Source: Akebia trifoliata
Lineage: Eukaryota; Streptophyta; Magnoliopsida; Ranunculales; Lardizabalaceae
NCBI GenBank assembly: GCA_017979445.1
Contig: CM030714.1
Location: 9,245,049 to 9,309,048, forward strand
DNA length: 64,000 bases
Direction: 5' to 3'
The notes beneath the pieces are model-generated. The model saw only the letters and a list, made by a program, of their open reading frames with translations, ran no database searches and had not been told where the DNA came from. The translations under genes and the position numbers were made by a program. Below are positions 58,511 to 64,000 of this stretch, piece by piece. Every line of letters begins with the position of its first letter. Position 1 is the stretch's first letter.

Positions 58511-60040
58511 ATGTTGAAATGAGCGAAGCTTGTATTGGACACAATAGTCTTAAGACACATCTATATGTGGTCATTGATGGGGTGAATGCAGAGTTTCCTG
58601 GTGTGGTATGTGTCATACCTAACCACATTCACAAACCATATACAACAAGGAGTTGGGATTACCTTGGTCTCTCTACTCATTCTGCTTCCAATGATCTTCT
58701 TAATATGACCATCATGGGCCTCTTGGATTCAGGTCTCTCTCTCTCTCTCCCACCCACCCACCCACACACACATTTATGTGTCACAAGTGCTTATATGAAC
58801 AGGAATATGGCCAGAATCCAAAGTTTTCAATGATGATGGATTAGGACCGATCCCATTTCGATGGAAAGGTTTTTTGCCGGTCAGGAGAGCTCTTCAATTG
58901 GTCTTCTTGAAGGAACTGGGATTGATACAAGTGCAGATTACTTGTCTACAAGAGATACCGGTGGCCACAGAACTCACACCTCAACCATTGCAGGTGGTTC
59001 CATTGTTACAAATGTGAGCAATTATGGATTTAGACATGTACAAGGTTTGTTGGGTAACTACTAGCTTAGGAGGCGGAGCTGATTGCACTTCTGCCTACAT
59101 TCTCAAAGCATTTGATGCAGCATACATGATGGGATCGATGTGATATCAGTGTCGCTGGGAGCTGTTCAATTACCTTTGCCTACAGATGTTGAGACTTTTA
59201 ATATAATTGGCATTGGCTCATTCCATGCAGTTGCGAATAGGATCACTGTAGTGTGTGCAGGAGGAAATAATGGCCTAGATTCTGAGTATGGCAAATATAT
59301 GAACTTGGATAATAACTGTTGCATCCAGCTCCATTGATCAGTTATTTTCTGCTCCGATTACACTCGGAAATGGTCAAACTCTAATGGGATGATCGATCAA
59401 AGTTATGATATTGCATTTTAAAATACAAGTTTTAATAATAATACCCCAATTGGAAAGCATATCAATGTACAAATGATTTGTTTCTGAATTAAATTTTGTT
59501 GGGTCAAGCCACGTATACTGGACCAGAGATTAAGTTTGCTGGTTTGTTTTTCTATGGGGATAGGTGAAACAACTACTTCATGACTTTTTAATCTATAAAT
59601 ATATGTGGAACACAATAACGATCGGAAAAAAAATACAATTAAAAAAGAAGACACAACTCAACCCATTCAGCTCATATAATACCAGGCCACCAGCACACTA
59701 CGTGAAAACTGAAAATTTCTGCAGAAAAAATTGATGGGCCAAGGCCCACAGATTTTAGAAACTGAATTTAACGGTCAAAGACCATCAAAATTCTTGATGT
59801 TCCCAGATTTGATGGCTTAGAATTATCGAATTTCTCCCATCCTTCATTAATTTGATAGTTTCAACCCGTCGAAAATAAAAATTTGACAATGAAAATTTTG
59901 ACACCAATTCAACTCCTTTGTCCGTCGAATTTTATGAAATTTGACGGCCCAAGGCAGTCAAATATGGGCTATTTTCACATAGTGACAGAATGCATACTAT
60001 AGACATAACATTTTAAGATTTATCGTCTCTTTTTCTATAT
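58511..60040 (+). pseudogene. Broken subtilase, exon 4-5 block, second tandem copy
   Basis: Repeats 57215-58510 at about 1.3 kb spacing. Exon 4 (58590-58732) is better kept: PGVVCVIPNHIHKPYTTRSW, ending LLDSG. Exon 5 (from 58803) is frameshifted after the GLGPIP region and lacks about 47 bp that copy 1 still has (the [11 protein letters not shown] region). It shares the same GHRTHT change as copy 1, so that change came before the duplication. A CACTA-type MITE sits in its tail at 59696. Confidence 0.85.
59696..59984. mobile_element. CACTA-type MITE, 289 bp
   Basis: Ends CACTACGTGAAAA and TTTTCACATAGTG, i.e. the CACTA/TAGTG termini of the En/Spm superfamily. Flanking triplets GCA and ACA suggest an aged 3-bp duplication. 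The first pseudogene copy lacks the insertion at the matching place near 58443. Inner words such as TTTGATGGCTTAGAA recur in partly inverted form. Non-coding. Confidence 0.78.
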
Positions 60041-60059
60041 ATGTGGCATTGACATATTT

Positions 60060-61822
60060 GAGTTAATTTCTACATATTTCGTTGATGGAAAAGTTGTTAT
60101 ATGTTTCTCTCATGAAATTGGCATGCTATCAAAGAGTCAAAATGAGGTGCTTGAAAATAATGGTTTTGCTCTCATTTTGGCTAAAAAGACATAAGATTAG
60201 ATTTCAAAGTCAAAGATCCCTTAAATTGAAGTCGATTATGAGCTTGGAACTCAGATAATGAGTTACATGCAATCTTCCAGGTAAAAAACTATAAACAATA
60301 TATTTGTATGTATCCATATGTTCATCAAGATGAATCATCCTAAGAAATCCGCTGCTCTATTCCCTTCCCACCAGTGAAATTCAAAATGACAAATTATAAA
60401 CCTTGGCGTGATCTCTTGAATTTACGTTGATTATTAATGTGCAGTTCTCCCAATGTTTCATTGTGGCCTACCAAAACTATAATTGGTAAGCCAATACCAA
60501 CGAACATGGCTCGCTTTTCATCCCGAGGGCCTAATTCACTTGCACCCGCAATTCTGAAGGCAAGCCTATAATTATATTTATATATGGTCAAAATAAAATA
60601 AAATAGATCTGTTCCATTAATATACGAACTCCAATGTTTTGATTCATTCTTTTTTATAAATATTTTGAGAATAGAATTTATTTGGACTTTAAAAGACCAT
60701 GTCTCCTCTATGAATATATATGGTACAGCCAGACATAGCTGCCCCTAGAGTGCAAATCTTAGCAGGAATCAACCCTGGAAAGTCATCACCACACACGCTT
60801 CAACCTTTCATATTTCTTCCTTGAACATCCATGGCTGCTCCTCATGTGGCTGGAATTGTAGCACTTCTTAAGTTGTTGCATCCAGACTGGTCTCCAACTA
60901 TGATTAAATCAGCAATAGTCACAACTGGTATGCTTTATTTTGATGATTAACTATTTTTTTATCTAATTAAACGGATACCCATTGTATATATATATATGCT
61001 CACCTTCCTAATTCTGCCTTTACTTCATACCCTTTCACCGACTCGGCCAATATTTTCAAATGTGAAGAACAATACACATTGAATATTATCCCACTCGTTC
61101 ACCAACAATACCAAGGTGACTTGAGCGAGCCATATCCCTTTTCATAAGAAACTTTGTTGCAGAAATGAGTACTATATTTTTGTTTGTATTTTCTATTTTA
61201 ATTTAGAATTTGTTATTGAACTTATAGATACACAAGTGCTGCTATCCTAATTATTATAGTACCATATTTGTTTTCAGGGTGGACGACGGATCCGTATGGG
61301 GATCCTATTTATGCTGAGGGAGACCCTCAAAAATTGGCTGATACTTTTGATTTTGGAGGTGTTATTGTAAACCCGAATAGAGCAGCTGAACCCGGTCTGG
61401 TCTACGACATGGGCACAAGTGACTACTAGTGCTCAATGGGCTACCACAACAACGATATCTCTTGGGTGAGTCGACAACCCACGTTCTGCCCAAATAAAAA
61501 ATCATCACTCCTGTATTTGAATCTTCCATCTATTACAGTTCCATGCTAAAGGAACACTGTCACATTCACTAGAACTGTCGTCGATGTGGGTTCTATCTAC
61601 TGTACAATATATAGTGCTGTGATCGAGGCTCCACCAGGTATTATCATAGAAGTAAATCTTTCTTCGTTGGTGTTTAGTTCAGAAATTCAGATGATCTCAT
61701 TCAATGTGACCATCACCTCAACACACATTGTGAACACTGGATACCAGTTTGGGAGCCTTACATGGACAGGTGGGGTGCATACAGTGAGAATCCCCATATC
61801 AATCAGAACTCAGATTATGTAG
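60060..61822 (+). pseudogene. Broken subtilase, exons 7-10
   Basis: Exon 7, about 60060-60282 (VDGKVVICFSHE ... [17 protein letters not shown], with internal stops). Exon 8, about 60443-60558 (TKTIIGKPIPTNMARFSSRG ... APAILK), whose donor is GC instead of GT. Exon 9, 60727-60927, in which the Gly codon of the catalytic GTSMAAPH motif is TGA, with a frameshift before it. Exon 10, about 61279-61822 ([20 protein letters not shown] ... GVHTVRIPISIRTQIM), with stops after YDMGTSDY and near 61550. No exon 6 was found. Colinear with the two exon 4-5 blocks upstream, so all belong to one decayed locus. Confidence 0.88.
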
Positions 61823-64000
61823 TCTTATGTGGATGATTGGGTACAAGTATATATATAGATGATCTACAAGAAGGACCACTTAGCTAAGTCGTAAGACATT
61901 GTAGAAGTTGTTCCCAAAGTCTTAGTTTATCTCAACAATACATATCCGATGATACTTATCTCGAGGATAACTTTTCAATGTTAGATTTTATGCTTATACA
62001 ATCAAGATCTTATGTCATTTCTTGAGTATATTCTATAATATATATAATATCTATTTGCTTCTTAGGGGTTAGTAGTTATATATATATATATATATATGTA
62101 TGATTTTGCTTCTTAGGGGTTAGTAGTTAAGAATTAGCATCAATGTTATATTAATTACATCACTAATATGAACCAAGGGGTAGCCTACATTTTCAAGTGT
62201 GATATCTAGTGGCTGAAATTTATCCTTGAGATTAGTATCACGGAGATAAGTATTATTATAGGGATACATAAAAATCCCACAAGGGTTGTGTGTTAATCCT
62301 TGAATCATTTTTCATGGATCAACCAAATCCGACCATAAATCGTAGATTTTATGCCTCAGGATGCACGATTCCCTTAGGATACACTTTCTATGAGAAAGTG
62401 CAATCGTGTATCCAGAGGAATACAGATCTACAATTCTCGAAATTGTCACGTCAGGGAGTCAATTGAGTATGCCACCTGACAAGTCATCTTATCACGACAT
62501 ATTTATACTCTTGAAGGAACTAAAAGTTATTATATTTCCGTTCTTGGGCAAATTTTTGCAAGAATTGTTTAGTTAGCAAAATAAGATTATTTTTCGAACA
62601 GTGTCTAGATGTAGAATATTCATTCACTAGGGCCACAACAACAAATAAGATGAAAATCATCAACGCTTTCAACCGAAAGCACGCGCGGGTATACTACCAC
62701 GACTCATATCTATTTATTACAGTCACCCTACAAGCTTAATAGGATCATAGGTGGGTAGTAGGGTTGAGATTTATGATAGAAAATAAAATAAAAAAGATTT
62801 TTTAGCTTTTGATCTTGTGCGAGGGTTCGCTCAGTTCTACCTCTTCTCGGAGGTTGTTAGGGGGAGCTACAAATTACCGATTGTGTGGCTTGAGGCTGTC
62901 CAATCAATCTAGCGGAACTCTTATTGTCACGTCCCAAAAAAACTAACATGAATTTCAAGGATTCCTGATAATCTAACTAATCTCATGATAACATACAATA
63001 ATATATAATAATTCATGTTTAACAATTATAACGCAGCGGAATAATAATTAAAATCAATAAATAAATATTTGCAAAAACTAACAATCAATTCTAATTATAA
63101 TCCATAATTCTCAATCTCATAATAACATAAATTAATATCTCCAAATTCGACTTATAACTATAACTAATATTTTAAAAAATCCTAACATAATTTCTCAAAT
63201 TGAAACATAATCAATTACTAAAATCTACAAACTATCAAATAAATAGTAATGGGTGCTCATCAAAATACACAACCTTGGGGACCTCCTTGTACAACTCCTC
63301 ATAAATTGGCTTTTCAATAAACGAAATATCTAAAATGGTGAGTGGTAAAGTGAGTAAAGAGAGTTACTTAACATGAAGTCTACTGTTCTAACAACTAGTC
63401 ACAGTATGCAACGTATAATCATATTGAAATTTAAATCATATAAGTTTTGATATAATATAACATTCGAATGAATACAAAAGAAAAATAGTAAAGTAATTCA
63501 GATAAATATCAATCTATTAGTGTTATCAATTAAATTGTTATTAGTTCTAACATGTTTTCAAAGTAAAAAACATCTATCTATTAGCTACAATAAAGATATA
63601 CATAATACAAACAAGATAGTATAATCAATAAGAATGTTGAAGAACACATCGATACAACAACTTCAACATAACCATCGGTATTCCAAGTTCATCACGATGT
63701 GGAATCGCATCTTTAATATCTAATTTTGCGGTCAATTGTTACTACCATTTTTAGGTAACCGTTTATCCAACTCAAATTGATTATTGACCAAGGTTCAAAT
63801 ACTTAAACCAATTACGTTGGTCATTCATTTGACCATTACAAACTCTCAATGATTACTAACCTAAGAGAAAACTCCCTGCATTTAAGCCTATCAAGAGGTA
63901 ATGCAATTTGAACCTCAGTTATTTTTACACTATACAAAGACTGTCTTTATATTAAAAAAATGTTCCTCAAGAAAGAAGAAGAAAGTTTTCTAGATCTCAC
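61823..64000. other. Intergenic right flank, no gene seen
   Basis: Contains a (TA)n tract (62076-62098) between two copies of TTTGCTTCTTAGGGGTTAGT (62054 and 62105), a foldback at 62330-62480, and AT-rich sequence to the edge. No convincing ORF or conserved motif. Confidence 0.5.
62330..62480. mobile_element. Foldback element of the 5060/8395 family
   Basis: ATCGTAGATTTTATGCCTCA, then GGATACACTTTCTA, faces AGAAAGTGCAATCGTGTATC, then CAGATCTACAATTCTCG. The right side continues with GTCACGTCAGGGAGTCAATT, as in the 8395 element. Non-coding. Confidence 0.55.

Noticed and set aside
60394..60591. Minus-strand 65-codon frame
   Set aside because: Antisense to the pseudogene's exon 8 remnant, which has clear subtilase similarity on the plus strand.

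Overview
This is nuclear DNA from a flowering plant, most likely a eudicot. The evidence is AT-rich intergenic sequence, short GT-AG exons, a spliced nuclear gene for a chloroplast ribosome factor, plant-type subtilases (SBT3-like), and a Ty3/gypsy retrotransposon of the Ogre/Tat type. No tRNA, rRNA, CRISPR array or bacterial-type operon was seen.

Host genes. (1) 129-3044, minus strand: eight in-frame exons of an SBT3-like subtilase whose 3' end lies beyond the left edge. (2) 42179-44855, plus strand: a five-exon gene (312 codons plus stop) for the chloroplast long-form hibernation factor PSRP1/pY. (3) 45467-54555, minus strand: a complete ten-exon SBT3-like subtilase (780 residues) with the full catalytic set. 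It is tail-to-tail with PSRP1. (4) 57215-61822, plus strand: a broken subtilase lying head-to-head with gene 3. It derives from an inverted copy (intron homology is retained), and its exon 4-5 block was later tandemly duplicated. The subtilase copies therefore form a local cluster split by a transposon-rich block.

Transposon block, about 5-41 kb. A series of small hairpin elements is followed by a solo LTR (8988-10832). Next is a 2.6 kb direct tandem duplication (copy A 10892-13474, copy B 13475-38978). Copy B alone received two Harbinger-type elements (14674-15731 and 16041-16735) and a 21.1 kb minus-strand Ogre/Tat retrotransposon (17445-38571, target duplication GGTGG). Copy A preserves the empty site of all three. 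The big element reads, on the minus strand: 5' LTR, PBS, long leader, extra ORF (plant-mobile-domain-like), gag, protease, G-patch-like segment, RT/RNase H, second RNase H, integrase, a 33-bp minisatellite, 3' LTR. It carries many in-frame stops and frameshifts. Two solo LTRs (30024-31408 and 32891-34887), each with a perfect 5-bp target duplication, are nested in its 5' part. A 1.2 kb palindromic foldback element ends the block.

Most noteworthy. A small hairpin sits at an equivalent position downstream of the TATA box in the LTRs of two different Tat-type families. Its 17-nt core is identical, but its outer stem has changed on both sides in a compensating way, which suggests a selected RNA structure. 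Other points are the nested-cruciform MITEs inserted in (TA)n tracts inside subtilase introns, and the layered insertion history that can be read from sequence alone. No wholly new protein system is evident. The window is best described as a subtilase cluster remodelled by nested transposons.
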